NCBI GenBank assembly: GCA_016795325.1
Contig: JAEUHY010000059.1
Span: 356,424-420,423, forward strand
DNA from: Planctomycetota bacterium
GTDB lineage: Bacteria; Planctomycetota; UBA1135; GCA-002686595
Direction: 5' to 3'
Length of the DNA stretch: 64,000 bases
Shown here: one piece after another, positions 44,498-54,117 of the stretch
How positions within the stretch are numbered: position 1 is the first letter of the stretch
Layout: each line of letters begins with the position of its first letter
Notes under the pieces: model-generated
Seen by the model: the letters and a program-made list of their open reading frames with translations, nothing else
Databases searched by the model: none
What the model was told of the DNA's origin: nothing
Position numbers and translations under genes: made by a program

Positions 44498-46678
44498 ATG
44501 GTCGAGCACAAGGGAGTCGGTCGGCGCTGGGTCGCCGGCGCACTGGGTTGCCTGGGAACGGCTGCGGCGGCGCAGGCCCAGAGCTTCGTCAACACTCCGG
44601 GGCAGATCCCGGTCAACGGCGGCTTCACGGAGAACGTGGACTTCGCCGACGTCGACGGCGACGGCGACATGGACTGCGTCGTCGCCGAGGGGGGTGACTC
44701 GGGCGACGACCAGAACAACCTGTGGATCAACCGCGGCTCCGAGCCGGGCGGCACGATCGGGTTCTTCGCCGACCGCACCTCGACCCAATGCCCGGCGGTG
44801 CTCGACGCCAGCCGCGACATGGACTTCGTCGACATCGACGGCGACGGCGACTTCGATGTCTACGTCGCCAACACGTCGGCCATCTCCAACCAGTCCAACC
44901 GCTGGTGGGTCAACATGGGCGGCCTCCAAGGCGGAACGGCGGGCTTCTTCCAGGAGCAGACCGCTGCGCGCTGGACCTTCATCGCCGTCAACGACGGCGT
45001 GACGCACTTCTCGTCGATCGGACCGAGCGTCGCGCTCGGCACGGGCGGCTTCAAGGACTGGTCCTGCGACTGCGTGTTCGGCGACCTCGACAACGACGGC
45101 GACGAGGACTTGGTCCACACGACGTACGGCGGGAACTTCGACGGCGGCGCGCCGACGCGTTTGTTCCTCAACAACGGCGGCGGCTTCTTCGAGGAGTTCA
45201 ACCCCAGCGGCGTGCAGCTGCTCGGCACGTTGATCAACAACAACACGCAGGCCCTGTGGGCGATGGGCGTGCACGTCAACGGCACGACCAACACCACGGG
45301 CGTGCAGTCCGACATCGCGGATACTCCGCTGGGCGTTGAGATCGGCGACTTCGACGGCGACCACGACATCGACATCCTCCAGGGCGCGCGCAACCAGATC
45401 CCGCGCGTCTACAAGAACCGCCTCACCGAGACGGGGACGCTCTCGCGCTTCCAGGACATCACCTACCTGACTGGCGTGCCGGCCAACACGGACACGGGCG
45501 GCAACTACGAGCAGGAGATGGGCGATTTCGAGAACGACAACGACCTCGACATCTACGGGCTCAACTGGCCGGGCTTCAACGACGTCACGATCAAGAACAA
45601 CGGCGCGTCGGTGTTCAGCGGCACGTTCACCCTGGCGGGCTCGGGCGCGGACGACAACGAGGGCGACTTCCTCGACTACAACAACGACGGACGCCTCGAC
45701 ATCTACGTGACGAACTTCTCGGGCCAGGACAAGCTGTACCGCAACGACGGTCCGCCGAACTGGAACTACACGAACGTCACCGGTACGGAACTGCCTTCGC
45801 TCGGCGCGACCGGCCTGGGCAGCGATGGCTGCGACGTGGACGAGGACGGCGACTACGACTTCCTGGTCGGCAACGATGGCGGCCAGGAGGAGTTCTTCCT
45901 CAAGAACGTCAACAACATCCCCGACGCGATCGCGCCGCGCGTGGCCAACCTCGAGCAAGCGCCCAACCGCTCGCCCGGTGCGGCGCCGACGGTGGTGCGC
46001 GTGCACGTGTACGACAATGCGTCGTGGGACGTGACGCGCTACGACACCGCCGTGCTCGAGTACAGCACGAACGGTTTCGCCACGATCGGCACGAGCACGA
46101 TGCTGTTCGGCGGCGGACAGATCTTCCGCGGGACCATCCCCGGCGCGATCTCGGGCACGGTCGAGTACCGCGCACGCGTCACCGACGAGCACGGCAACGT
46201 GGGCCTGTCGACGGTCAAGAACTTCGTCTCCGGACTGCCGACGCCGGTTCCGTACTGCACCTCGAGCACGACCAGCAGCGGCTGCACTCCGACGATGGGT
46301 TGGAGCGGCGCTCCGAGCGTGGCGGCCAGCTCGGGCTTCACGATCAACTGCACGAACGTCGAAGGCCAGCGCGCGGGTCTGATGTTCTACGGCGTGAGCG
46401 GTCGTTCTGCGTCGCAGTGGTTCCCCGGCAACACGAGCACGCTGTGCGTGAAGTCTCCGGTTCAGCGTCTCTCGGCGCAGAATTCGGGCGGCACGGCGGG
46501 TACGTGCAACGGCGCGATGAGCGACGATTGGCTCGCCTGGGTTGCGGCGCACCCGAGCGCGCTCGGCCAGCCGTTCGCCGCGGGCCAGGTGGTCGACTCG
46601 CAGTGCTGGTTCCGCGATCCCGCGGCGCTGGGCACGACCAACTTGTCGAACGGCCTCGAGTTCACGCTCCACCCGTGA
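44498..46678 (+). CDS. Secreted FG-GAP/VCBS repeat protein 2
   Basis: The 726-residue protein has a signal peptide ending AAAAQA and many Asp-rich 'DxDGDGDxD' calcium-type repeats (DVDGDGDMDCVVAEG, DIDGDGDFDVYVAN, DLDNDGDEDLVHTT, DFDGDHDIDILQG, DYNNDGRLDIYVT, DVDEDGDYDFLVGN). Next comes an Ig-like part (APTVVRVHVYDN). The C-terminal domain (PYC, GAPSVAASSGF, FYGVSGRS, LGQPFAAGQVVDSQCWFRD) matches that of the protein at 39520-41070. The ATG at 44498 is taken because a signal peptide follows. The preceding 262-bp gap (44236-44497) shows no recognisable element. Confidence 0.8.
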   Translation: MVEHKGVGRRWVAGALGCLGTAAAAQAQSFVNTPGQIPVNGGFTENVDFADVDGDGDMDCVVAEGGDSGDDQNNLWINRGSEPGGTIGFFADRTSTQCPAVLDASRDMDFVDIDGDGDFDVYVANTSAISNQSNRWWVNMGGLQGGTAGFFQEQTAARWTFIAVNDGVTHFSSIGPSVALGTGGFKDWSCDCVFGDLDNDGDEDLVHTTYGGNFDGGAPTRLFLNNGGGFFEEFNPSGVQLLGTLINNNTQALWAMGVHVNGTTNTTGVQSDIADTPLGVEIGDFDGDHDIDILQGARNQIPRVYKNRLTETGTLSRFQDITYLTGVPANTDTGGNYEQEMGDFENDNDLDIYGLNWPGFNDVTIKNNGASVFSGTFTLAGSGADDNEGDFLDYNNDGRLDIYVTNFSGQDKLYRNDGPPNWNYTNVTGTELPSLGATGLGSDGCDVDEDGDYDFLVGNDGGQEEFFLKNVNNIPDAIAPRVANLEQAPNRSPGAAPTVVRVHVYDNASWDVTRYDTAVLEYSTNGFATIGTSTMLFGGGQIFRGTIPGAISGTVEYRARVTDEHGNVGLSTVKNFVSGLPTPVPYCTSSTTSSGCTPTMGWSGAPSVAASSGFTINCTNVEGQRAGLMFYGVSGRSASQWFPGNTSTLCVKSPVQRLSAQNSGGTAGTCNGAMSDDWLAWVAAHPSALGQPFAAGQVVDSQCWFRDPAALGTTNLSNGLEFTLHP

Positions 46679-46707
46679 GCCGCTGAACGAGCGATCCTGA
46701 CACCCTG

Positions 46708-46744
46708 CGCGGGGGTCGCGGCCGCGAAGGCCGCGGCCCCCGCG
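46708..46744 (+). terminator. Strong hairpin after FG-GAP protein 2
   Basis: A 16-bp stem (CGCGGGGGTCGCGGCC with GGCCGCGGCCCCCGCG, one G-T pair) with a 5-nt loop lies about 30 bp after the stop. No T-run follows. Confidence 0.45.
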
Positions 46745-46803
46745 TCCGTAGGTGGAGCGGCGTCCTGCGCGTGGGCGGCCGACGCTGTAGTCTGCGTCCA
46801 ACC

Positions 46804-47328
46804 ATGGAAGCCACCCGCTCGAGGCTCGACGACGCTGCGCTCCGCGCGATCAAGCGCCCGCACCGCAACCTGCTCGTGCAGTACACGATCCGCTCCCTGG
46901 CGGGCCTCGTGCTGGCGCCGCTGGTGTGGATACCGCACTACTTCAAGTACCACACGCTGAACTACACCATCGGCGACGAGGGCATCAGCGCGTCGTGGGG
47001 GATCCTCTTCCGGCGCGAGGTGCACCTCGCCTACAAGCGCATCCAGGACATCCACGTCAAGCGCAGCCTGGTCGAGCGCTACTTGGGGATCGGGACCGTT
47101 GAGTTGCAGACCGCAGCGGGCTCCGCGACGGCCGAGCTCGCCCTCGAAGGCATGGAGCACTTCGAGGCGCTGCGCGAGTTCTTCTACCGGCGCATGCGCG
47201 GCGTCGAGTCCACGGCGGAGCAGGCGCCGATCAGCGCGAGCGCCGACGAGGTCCTGGAACTGCTGCGCGCCATCCGCGTCGAACTCGACGGCGCGCGCGC
47301 GGCGCTCGAAGCGCAGCGCGGGAGCTGA
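46804..47328 (+). CDS. PH-domain (bPH2/YdbS-like) membrane protein
   Basis: The 174-residue protein has one or two membrane helices (about 22-45) and then a bacterial PH domain of the YdbS/bPH2 type (TLNYTIGDEGISASWGILFRR and RIQDIHVKRSLVERYLGIGTVEL). The C-terminal extension is helical. Such proteins often occur in pairs; a second lies 4 bp downstream. Function of the family is poorly known. Confidence 0.75.
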   Translation: MEATRSRLDDAALRAIKRPHRNLLVQYTIRSLAGLVLAPLVWIPHYFKYHTLNYTIGDEGISASWGILFRREVHLAYKRIQDIHVKRSLVERYLGIGTVELQTAAGSATAELALEGMEHFEALREFFYRRMRGVESTAEQAPISASADEVLELLRAIRVELDGARAALEAQRGS

Positions 47329-47332
47329 CGCG

Positions 47333-48058
47333 GTGTACGCCCTCGTCAAAACGGCTGTCCTCGAGCTGTTCCGTGCTCCCGCGACGCCGCCGGATGCGCC
47401 CAGCGGCGCCCACGCTCACGTCCAGGTGATGCGGGCGGCGCCGAGCTACCTCCGCTACCGCCTCGTAGGGCTGGCGATTCTCGCCGGGCTGGCGGCCTTG
47501 GGCGCGCTCGGTTCGCTGATCGCCGGCATCTTCGCTCCGCCGCTGCTGATCGTCACCGGCGTGATCGTCCTGGTGCTGTTCCCGCTGCTCCTCGTGGCGT
47601 ACTTCGCCGTGCGCGTGGACTACGACCTGCGCTACTACGTCATCACGGACCGCTCGGTGCGCGTGCGCGAGGGGGCCTGGACCGTCCAAGAGAAGACCGT
47701 GACCTTCGCCAACGTGCAGAACGTGCGGCTGGAGCAGGGCCCGCTCGAGCGGCTGTTCGGAGTCTCGAACGTGCGCATCGACACCGCCGGCGGCGGGATG
47801 ATCGGGGGCGGGCAGCATGCGGTCGCCGTTTCGCACGGCGTCCAACTCGCGGGGCTGGACGACGCCGCGCAGATCCGCGACCTCATCCTCGCGCGGAGCC
47901 GCGCGCGAGCGGACGCTGGACTGGGCGATCACGACCAAGCGCGCGCGGCCGCTGCGGCGAATTGGTCGCCCGAGCACGTGTCCGCGCTGCGCGAACTCGC
48001 CGCGGCCGCCCGCACGTTGCGCGTCGCCGCGCACGGGCGCGCCCACGGCGTCGGTTAG
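47333..48058 (+). CDS. Second PH-domain (bPH2) membrane protein
   Basis: The 241-residue protein has two membrane helices (about 40-63 and 69-91) and a bPH2 domain (YYVITDRSVRVREGAWTVQ, FANVQNVRLEQGPLERLFG, VRIDTAGGG). It pairs with the preceding gene. A helical C-terminal tail follows. GTG start 4 bp after the stop of its partner. The gap to the radical SAM gene is 37 bp, so it may belong to the same transcript. Confidence 0.75.
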   Translation: MYALVKTAVLELFRAPATPPDAPSGAHAHVQVMRAAPSYLRYRLVGLAILAGLAALGALGSLIAGIFAPPLLIVTGVIVLVLFPLLLVAYFAVRVDYDLRYYVITDRSVRVREGAWTVQEKTVTFANVQNVRLEQGPLERLFGVSNVRIDTAGGGMIGGGQHAVAVSHGVQLAGLDDAAQIRDLILARSRARADAGLGDHDQARAAAAANWSPEHVSALRELAAAARTLRVAAHGRAHGVG

Positions 48059-48095
48059 GCTACGGGTCGCGCACGAACCTGCTCGGCGCCAGCCC

Positions 48096-49205
48096 TTGAA
48101 CGCGCTTCGTTACCTGCCCTTCGCCCTGCGCGCGCTGCGCAAGCGCGGCCCTCCGCTGCACCTGACGTTGTTCGTCACCGGGCGTTGCAACCTGCGCTGT
48201 CGGCACTGCTTCCACTTCAAGGAAGTCGCCGCGGGGGTCGCCGGGCCCAGCGCGGAAGAGGTCGAGCGCCTCGCAGCGTCGTGTGCGCGCCTGGGGCCGC
48301 TCTTGTGGGTGAGCTTCGGCGGCGGTGAGCCGTTCCTGCGCCGCGATCTCGCCGCGCTCGCGCGTTCGTTCGGCTCGCGCGGTCTGCGCCACCTCGCGAT
48401 CCCGACCAACGGCCTGGTCGAAGAGCGCCAGCACGACGCCGTGGCGCAGATCCTGCGCGAGAATCCCGAGCTCTACCTGTCGGTCGCGCTGTCGTTCGAC
48501 GGTCCGCCGGCGATCCACGACGCGATCCGCCAGATCGCGGGCGGGCACGCACGTTCGATGGCGAGCTTTCGGGCGCTCAAGGCGCAGCGCGAAGCGTTGC
48601 CGCCCGACCAACGCAGCCGGCTGGGAATCGGGCTGCTCGTGACGTTGACGAGCGAGAACCAACACGTGCTCGCCGCGCACCTCGAGGAGCTCGTGCGCGA
48701 ACTTGCGCCCGACAACGTGACGCTCAACCTCGCGCGCGGAACGGCGCTCGACGAGAAGCTGCTCCACGTCGACCTCGATCGCTATCGCGAGCTCGTCGCT
48801 GTCAAGCGGCGCCTCGTGGACAGCGGCGCACTGCCGTACTTCGATTTTCCGCTGGCGCGACTGGCGGTCGCACGCGATCGAGCGATGTACGAACACGTCG
48901 AACGTGTCGCGCGCGGCGATCGCAGCTCGCACCTTCCGTGCACCGCGGGTTCGCTGTCCGCCGTGATCTTCGAGAGCGGTTCGCTGCAGCCCTGCGAGAT
49001 CCTCGGACGCGAGTTGGGCAACCTGAACGACGTCGATTGGGACATCGAGCGCCTGTGGAACTCCGCCGCCGCGGATGCGCTGCGCGAGGAGATCGAACGC
49101 ACGCGCTGCGCCTGCACGTGGGAGTGCGCGCAGGCTGACAACGTGCTCTTCAACGCCAAGAGCTGGGGTGCGCTGACGCGTGCGGCGGTCGGGGGCGCGA
49201 CGTGA
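48096..49205 (+). CDS. Radical SAM protein with SPASM-like C-terminal cysteines
   Basis: The 369-residue protein has the 4Fe-4S motif CNLRCRHC in VTGRCNLRCRHCFHFK, the GGEP motif (SFGGGEPFLRRDL), and the SAM-binding region IPTNGL. The C-terminal part contains a SPASM-like Cys group: CTAG, CEILG and CACTWEC. Related enzymes install modifications on peptides or act on sugars. TTG start at 48096 is the only reasonable start near the domain. It overlaps a GT2 glycosyltransferase gene by 4 bases. The precise reaction is unknown. Confidence 0.82.
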   Translation: MNALRYLPFALRALRKRGPPLHLTLFVTGRCNLRCRHCFHFKEVAAGVAGPSAEEVERLAASCARLGPLLWVSFGGGEPFLRRDLAALARSFGSRGLRHLAIPTNGLVEERQHDAVAQILRENPELYLSVALSFDGPPAIHDAIRQIAGGHARSMASFRALKAQREALPPDQRSRLGIGLLVTLTSENQHVLAAHLEELVRELAPDNVTLNLARGTALDEKLLHVDLDRYRELVAVKRRLVDSGALPYFDFPLARLAVARDRAMYEHVERVARGDRSSHLPCTAGSLSAVIFESGSLQPCEILGRELGNLNDVDWDIERLWNSAAADALREEIERTRCACTWECAQADNVLFNAKSWGALTRAAVGGAT

Positions 49206-50242
49206 CGAACTTGGGGCTGGTCGTGCCCTGCCGGAACGAAGCGCGCGTCGTGCGGCGCAAGATCGCCAACCTCGCCCAGTGCCTGTGGCCGAGCGCGGCG
49301 AGCGCGCACCGTTTGGTCCTCGTCGACGACGGCTCGGACGACGGCACCCGTGAGGCGGCCCGAGCGGCGCTCGCGGAGTTCGAGGACGCGCTGCGGGCGC
49401 GCGGCGTCGCCACGCAACTCGTGGAGAACGACGTGCGTCCGGGCAAGACGGGCGCGATCACGCAAGGGTTGCGCACGCTGGGCGACACGACGGAATTGAT
49501 CGTGCTCAGCGACGCCGACGTGCTCCTGGCGCAGGACGCGCTGGTCGAACTCGCGCGGCCGTTCGCGTCCGACCCTCGCGTAGCAATGGCCTGTGCGGCG
49601 CAGGTCATGCTCGACGATCTGCCCGCTGACGGCGTGCTCGCACCACGCGCGTCGAATCGCAGCAGCGTCTACGACCGCGCGACGGCCTGGATCCGACGCT
49701 TCGAGTCGGCGCTCGGCGCGGTGTTCAGCGTCCACGGTCAGCTCATGGCCTGGCGCAGTTCGCTCGCCATCGAGCCCACGCGCGGCATGGCGGCCGACGA
49801 CCTCGACCTGATGCTCCAGGCTCGCTGTGCGGGGCGGCGTGTTGTCTTCGCGCCGCGCGCGCGTTTTTTCGAGGAGCGTCCGGCGAGCGCCGAGGACCGA
49901 CGTCGTCAGGCGGCGCGCCGTGCGCGGGCGTTCCTGCAGTTTCTGGAGCATCCGCGCCGCGCCGAGTTCGCGGCGGCCGGGCCGTGGTCGTGGCGCGCCC
50001 AGGCCGCGCTCTACCTGCGCTTGGAGACGCTGTGCGCCGCGGCGCTGACCAGCGCGTTCCTGTTGTACGTCGTTACCTGGATCGGCGTGTGGCCGCCGGC
50101 GTGGGCCTGGAGCGTTCGCATCGCGGCGCTCGCCCTCTCGTTGCCGCTGGCGCTCGCCGTCCGCCGCACGCTGGGCCAAGCGCACTTCGGTGACGCCGCG
50201 CCGCGCGGCCAGCGCGACCGTTGGGAGACCGTCCGCAAGTGA
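49202..50242 (+). CDS. GT2 family glycosyltransferase
   Basis: The 346-residue protein has a GT-A fold: VVPCRNEARVV (start), LVDDGSDDGTREAA, then LSDADVLLAQDAL (DxD metal site), AADDLDLMLQ as the catalytic acid region, and one or two C-terminal membrane helices (about 278-298 and 303-320). It resembles membrane GT2 enzymes that extend polysaccharides. GTG start overlaps the radical SAM stop (GTGA). Its stop overlaps the start of the next gene in the same way. Confidence 0.85.
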   Translation: MTNLGLVVPCRNEARVVRRKIANLAQCLWPSAASAHRLVLVDDGSDDGTREAARAALAEFEDALRARGVATQLVENDVRPGKTGAITQGLRTLGDTTELIVLSDADVLLAQDALVELARPFASDPRVAMACAAQVMLDDLPADGVLAPRASNRSSVYDRATAWIRRFESALGAVFSVHGQLMAWRSSLAIEPTRGMAADDLDLMLQARCAGRRVVFAPRARFFEERPASAEDRRRQAARRARAFLQFLEHPRRAEFAAAGPWSWRAQAALYLRLETLCAAALTSAFLLYVVTWIGVWPPAWAWSVRIAALALSLPLALAVRRTLGQAHFGDAAPRGQRDRWETVRK

Positions 50243-52197
50243 GCGAGGCCGGCGAGCGACCTTCGCGGTGGGCGTTGGTGGTGCTCGCGCTTGTCGCGCT
50301 GGGCCTGCGCTGGTGGTGCGTCGAGCAGTACGAACGCTTCCATCCGCAGGCCGACCGGCCGGCGATCGACGAGGCGAGCTACGACTCCTGGGCGCGCGAA
50401 ATCGCCGCGGGCGAGGTGCTCGGCCGCGAGATCTTCTTCCAGGAGCCGCTCTATCCGTACGCGTTGGGCGCGGTGTATGCGCTCGCCGGCGACGACCCGA
50501 GCGAACAACGCCAGCTCGCACGGCGCGTGCAGGCGGTGCTCGGCGCGTTGACGAGCGTGCTCGTGGCGCTGCTCGCTTCACGCCTGTTCGGCGTGCGTGC
50601 CGGACTCGTGGCCGGCGCGCTGTTCGCGCTCTACCTGCCGGCGATCTGGTTCTGCGCCCTGCTGCTCAAACCCGGTTTGTTCCTGCCGCTCCTCGCGCTG
50701 TTCGCGCTGCGGCTGGTCGGCGCGCAGCGCCCGCGCGATTGGTTCGTGGTCGGCGCGTTGGCGGGGCTGGGAGCGCTGCTGCGCGGCAACATGTTGGTGC
50801 TCCTGCCGGCGTTCGCGCTCTGGCCGTTGCGCCGCGCTCTCGCGCTCAAACGTCCCAAGCGCGCTGCGCTGGTCGGCTGCGCCGCCGTGGCGCTCGGCGT
50901 CGCGCTCGTGCTCGCGCCGGTCGCCCTGCGCAACCAGCATGTCGGCGGTCGACTCGTGCTCACCACGAGCGGCGCGGGGACGAACTTCTACGGCGGCAAC
51001 AACCTGGACAATCCCTACGGAGTCGCGACCGAGTTCGACTGGGTGCGGGGCGTGCCGGAGCACGAGGCCGCGGACTGGCGCCACGAGGCGAGTCGGCGCG
51101 TGGGGCGCGAGCTCGATCCGACGCAGACGAGTTCCTACTGGCTCGAAGCCGCGCTCGCGTCGATGCGCAGCGAGCCGCTCGAACACGCCCGCATCTTGCT
51201 GCGCAAGCTGCGCCTCGCGCTCAGTCGCTACGAGACGCCCGACAACCACTTCTTCGACTGGGACCAGCGCTACGTGCCGCTCTTGAACGCGCCCCTGCCG
51301 CGCTTCGAGACGCTCGGCGTGCTCGGACTGTGCGGCGTCGGTTGGATGCTGCGCGAGCTAGTGCGGCGCCGTGCGGCGGCAGCGGCGCCGGAGCTGGCCC
51401 TGGTGTTCGCGCTGTACCTCGCGACGATCGTGCTCACGGTGATGAGCGACCGCGCCCGCCTTCCGCTGGTCGTCTTGCTGGCGCCGTTCGCGGGCTGGTT
51501 CGTCGCGTCGCTGCGGCGCATGGCGTCGGAAGGTCCGCGGTCGTGGGGGACGGCGGTCGCGCTCGCGGCGTGCAGCGCCTGGCTCGTGCTCACGCCTGTC
51601 TTTCCGCCTCAGCGCCGCGCCGCCGACCTCGACGAGCGCGACCACAACCTCGCCGTGGACTTGCTGCGCGAGGGCGAGTTGGCGCGCAGCGGCGAGTTGA
51701 TCGCCGGCCTGCTCGAACGCCATCCGCAGTCCGCGCGCGTGAATCTGCTCGCGGCGGAGCACGAGTACCGCCGGCTGCGCGCCGAGTTCGACGCCGCGCC
51801 GCGCGGTTCGCCGCCCAGCCGCGAGCAGACGCGCCGCTTGGACGTCGTGCTCGAGCGCCTGGCGTCGATCGAGCGGGCGGGCGCCGCGCAGGAGCGTTAC
51901 CGCGCGCAGGTGCTGCACGGCGCGATCGCGCAGTACTTCGGGCGCTGGAGCGAAGCGGAGCGTTGCTACCGTTCGGCGCTCGTGTTCGATCCGGCGGACC
52001 GCGACACGCGCCGGCGCCTCGCGCTGGTGCTCGCCGAACTCGCCATGCAGCAGCGCGAGCCCGAGGCGCGGCGCCGCGCGCTCGGCGAGCCGCAGCAGAT
52101 ACTCGAGCAGTTGTGCGCCGAAGTGGGTGAGCGTGACCCGGTGCTCTCGGGCGAACTGCGCGCGTTGCTCGAGCAGATCCGCGCCGCAGCGCACTGA
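50239..52197 (+). CDS. GT39/ArnT-like polyprenyl-sugar glycosyltransferase with TPR-like tail
   Basis: The 652-residue protein has at least ten membrane helices. An acidic pair lies in the first loop (AIDEASYDSW), as in ArnT/PMT enzymes that use polyprenyl-phosphate sugars. A second motif (NFYGGNNLDNPYG) lies in the periplasmic region. The soluble C-terminal part (about 470-652) has TPR-like helices (RYRAQVLHGAIAQYFGRWSE). GTG start overlaps the GT2 stop. It likely transfers a sugar to a lipid or protein, in a pathway shared with the two upstream genes. Confidence 0.78.
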   Translation: MSEAGERPSRWALVVLALVALGLRWWCVEQYERFHPQADRPAIDEASYDSWAREIAAGEVLGREIFFQEPLYPYALGAVYALAGDDPSEQRQLARRVQAVLGALTSVLVALLASRLFGVRAGLVAGALFALYLPAIWFCALLLKPGLFLPLLALFALRLVGAQRPRDWFVVGALAGLGALLRGNMLVLLPAFALWPLRRALALKRPKRAALVGCAAVALGVALVLAPVALRNQHVGGRLVLTTSGAGTNFYGGNNLDNPYGVATEFDWVRGVPEHEAADWRHEASRRVGRELDPTQTSSYWLEAALASMRSEPLEHARILLRKLRLALSRYETPDNHFFDWDQRYVPLLNAPLPRFETLGVLGLCGVGWMLRELVRRRAAAAAPELALVFALYLATIVLTVMSDRARLPLVVLLAPFAGWFVASLRRMASEGPRSWGTAVALAACSAWLVLTPVFPPQRRAADLDERDHNLAVDLLREGELARSGELIAGLLERHPQSARVNLLAAEHEYRRLRAEFDAAPRGSPPSREQTRRLDVVLERLASIERAGAAQERYRAQVLHGAIAQYFGRWSEAERCYRSALVFDPADRDTRRRLALVLAELAMQQREPEARRRALGEPQQILEQLCAEVGERDPVLSGELRALLEQIRAAAH

Positions 52198-52230
52198 CGA
52201 GCGAGTGACCGCGCGAGCGCGCTTCACGCT

Positions 52231-54117
52231 TCAGTGCGTGACCGGCTCGACGAACTGCAGGCGGTGCAGGCGGGCGTAGATCCCGCCCAACGCGAGCAAC
52301 TCGTCGTGCGTGCCCTGCTCGCGCAACTCGCCGCGGTGCATGACCAGGATCTTGTCGGCCTTGCGGACCGTCGAGAGTCGGTGCGCGATCACCAGCGCGC
52401 TGCGGCCGGAGAGCAGGTTGTCCTGCGCCTCTTCGATCTGGTGCTCGGTTTGCGAATCGACGCTCGCGGTGGCTTCGTCGAGCACCACGATGCGCGGCGC
52501 CCCCGCCAGCGCGCGTGCGATGGCGAGCAGTTGCCGTTCCCCCGTCGAGAGCGTGGCCCCGCGTTCGGCGAGCGGCGCATCGAGGCCGCCCGGCAGACGA
52601 TCGAGCACTTGCTGGGCGCGGCTGGATTCGAGCGCGCGCTGGAGCGACGCGTCGCTCACATCCAAGCGCTCCATGACGAGGTTCTCGCGCACGCTGCCGG
52701 CGAACAGGAAGTCCTCCTGGAGCACCAGGCCGAACTGCGAACGCAGCTCGCGCACGTCGAACTCGCGCAGGTCGACGCCGTCGAGCGTGATGCGGCCGCG
52801 CGTCGGGTCGTAGAAGCGCATCAACAGGTTCGCGAGCGTCGACTTGCCCGCGCCGGTCGCGCCGACGATGGCGACAGTCGCGCCCGCCGGGATCTCGAAG
52901 CTCACGTCGCGCAGCACCGGCACTCCGGGCAGGTAGTCGAAGCTCACGTTCTCGAAGCGCACGTGTCCGCGCGTCTGCGCCGCGCGCGCGGTCGGCTCGA
53001 CTGCGTCGGCGACCGTCGCCTGCGTGTCGAGCACCTGGAAGATGCGCTCGCTCGAGGCGAAGGCGGACTGGAGCACGTTGTAGCGCTCACCCAGTTCGCG
53101 CACCGGGTTGAGCAGCATGCCGACGTACAGCCAGAACTGGATGAACGTGCCCACTTCCATCTCGGCCGCGGCGATGTCCAGGCCGCCGACCCACACGATC
53201 GCGGCCTGGATGCCGCTGACCACGAAGTCGAGCGAGGGGAAGAACAGCGCGAACAGGAAGATCGTGCGCATGTTCGCCTGCAGGTACTCGGCGAGCATCT
53301 GGCCGAAGCGCTTGGACACGCGCTCTTCGCGCCGGAAGACGTGCACGACGCGCACGCCTTGCAGCACTTCCTGCAGGTAGCCGTTGAGCAGCGCGAGCTT
53401 GGCGCGCACCGCGCGGTGCGCGTTGCGGGCGCCGCCGCGGAACACCAGGCTCACGCCGACCAGCAGCGGCAACAGTGCGAGCACCACCAGCGCGAGTTGC
53501 CAGTGCAGAACGAACAGCACGATCTGCAGCACCAGGATGCGCACGAAGTCGAAGCCCAGCGTCACCAGGCCCGAGGTGAACATCTCGTTCAGATTCTCGA
53601 TGTCGCTGGTGACGCGCGTGACCAGCGAGCCGGTGGCGCGCTTGTCGAACCAAGCCAGGTCGAGCGCTTCGACGTGGCGGAACAGCTTCACGCGCAGGTC
53701 GTGGATCACCGACTGACCGGTGCGCGTCAAGTGCGCGACTTCGAGGTAGCGGAACACGATCGAGCCTGCGACCACCGCGAGGTACGCGCCGGCCCACAGC
53801 GCCAGTTCGCGCACGTAGCCCGAGTCCGAGGCGCCGTCTCCCGCGGCTGCGCGAGCCTTCAACGCCGTGGCTACCGGTCCGTCGACGGCCTGGCGGATGA
53901 TCCACGGGCCAGCCATTTCCAGCAGGAACAGCACGGCCAGCACGGCGAACGCGCCGTAGAACAGGCCGTGGTGCGCGCGTGCCTCGCGCCACAGGCGCAG
54001 CGCGAGCGTGCTGTCCCAGACCTTCCCGACCACCATCTCCTCGGGCGTGTCGGGATCCTGCGCGGCCTTCTTCGCCGCGCGGCGCGCATCCTTGAACTGC
54101 TTGACGACCTGGATCAC
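52231..54117 (-). CDS. ABC exporter half-transporter, BmrD-like subunit (canonical Walker B)
   Basis: The 628-residue half-exporter has six membrane helices (about 50-345) and a C-terminal ATPase domain: Walker A GATGAGKST, signature LSTGERQ (degenerate; usual LSGGQ), Walker B with VVLDEATASVD (catalytic Glu present), and the His loop AHRLSTVRKAD. It partners the gene upstream. In the pair the ATP site formed by this Walker B with the partner's LSGGQ should be active. The gene starts with GTG overlapping the partner's stop codon (GTGA). Confidence 0.88.
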   Translation of the reverse strand: MIQVVKQFKDARRAAKKAAQDPDTPEEMVVGKVWDSTLALRLWREARAHHGLFYGAFAVLAVLFLLEMAGPWIIRQAVDGPVATALKARAAAGDGASDSGYVRELALWAGAYLAVVAGSIVFRYLEVAHLTRTGQSVIHDLRVKLFRHVEALDLAWFDKRATGSLVTRVTSDIENLNEMFTSGLVTLGFDFVRILVLQIVLFVLHWQLALVVLALLPLLVGVSLVFRGGARNAHRAVRAKLALLNGYLQEVLQGVRVVHVFRREERVSKRFGQMLAEYLQANMRTIFLFALFFPSLDFVVSGIQAAIVWVGGLDIAAAEMEVGTFIQFWLYVGMLLNPVRELGERYNVLQSAFASSERIFQVLDTQATVADAVEPTARAAQTRGHVRFENVSFDYLPGVPVLRDVSFEIPAGATVAIVGATGAGKSTLANLLMRFYDPTRGRITLDGVDLREFDVRELRSQFGLVLQEDFLFAGSVRENLVMERLDVSDASLQRALESSRAQQVLDRLPGGLDAPLAERGATLSTGERQLLAIARALAGAPRIVVLDEATASVDSQTEHQIEEAQDNLLSGRSALVIAHRLSTVRKADKILVMHRGELREQGTHDELLALGGIYARLHRLQFVEPVTH

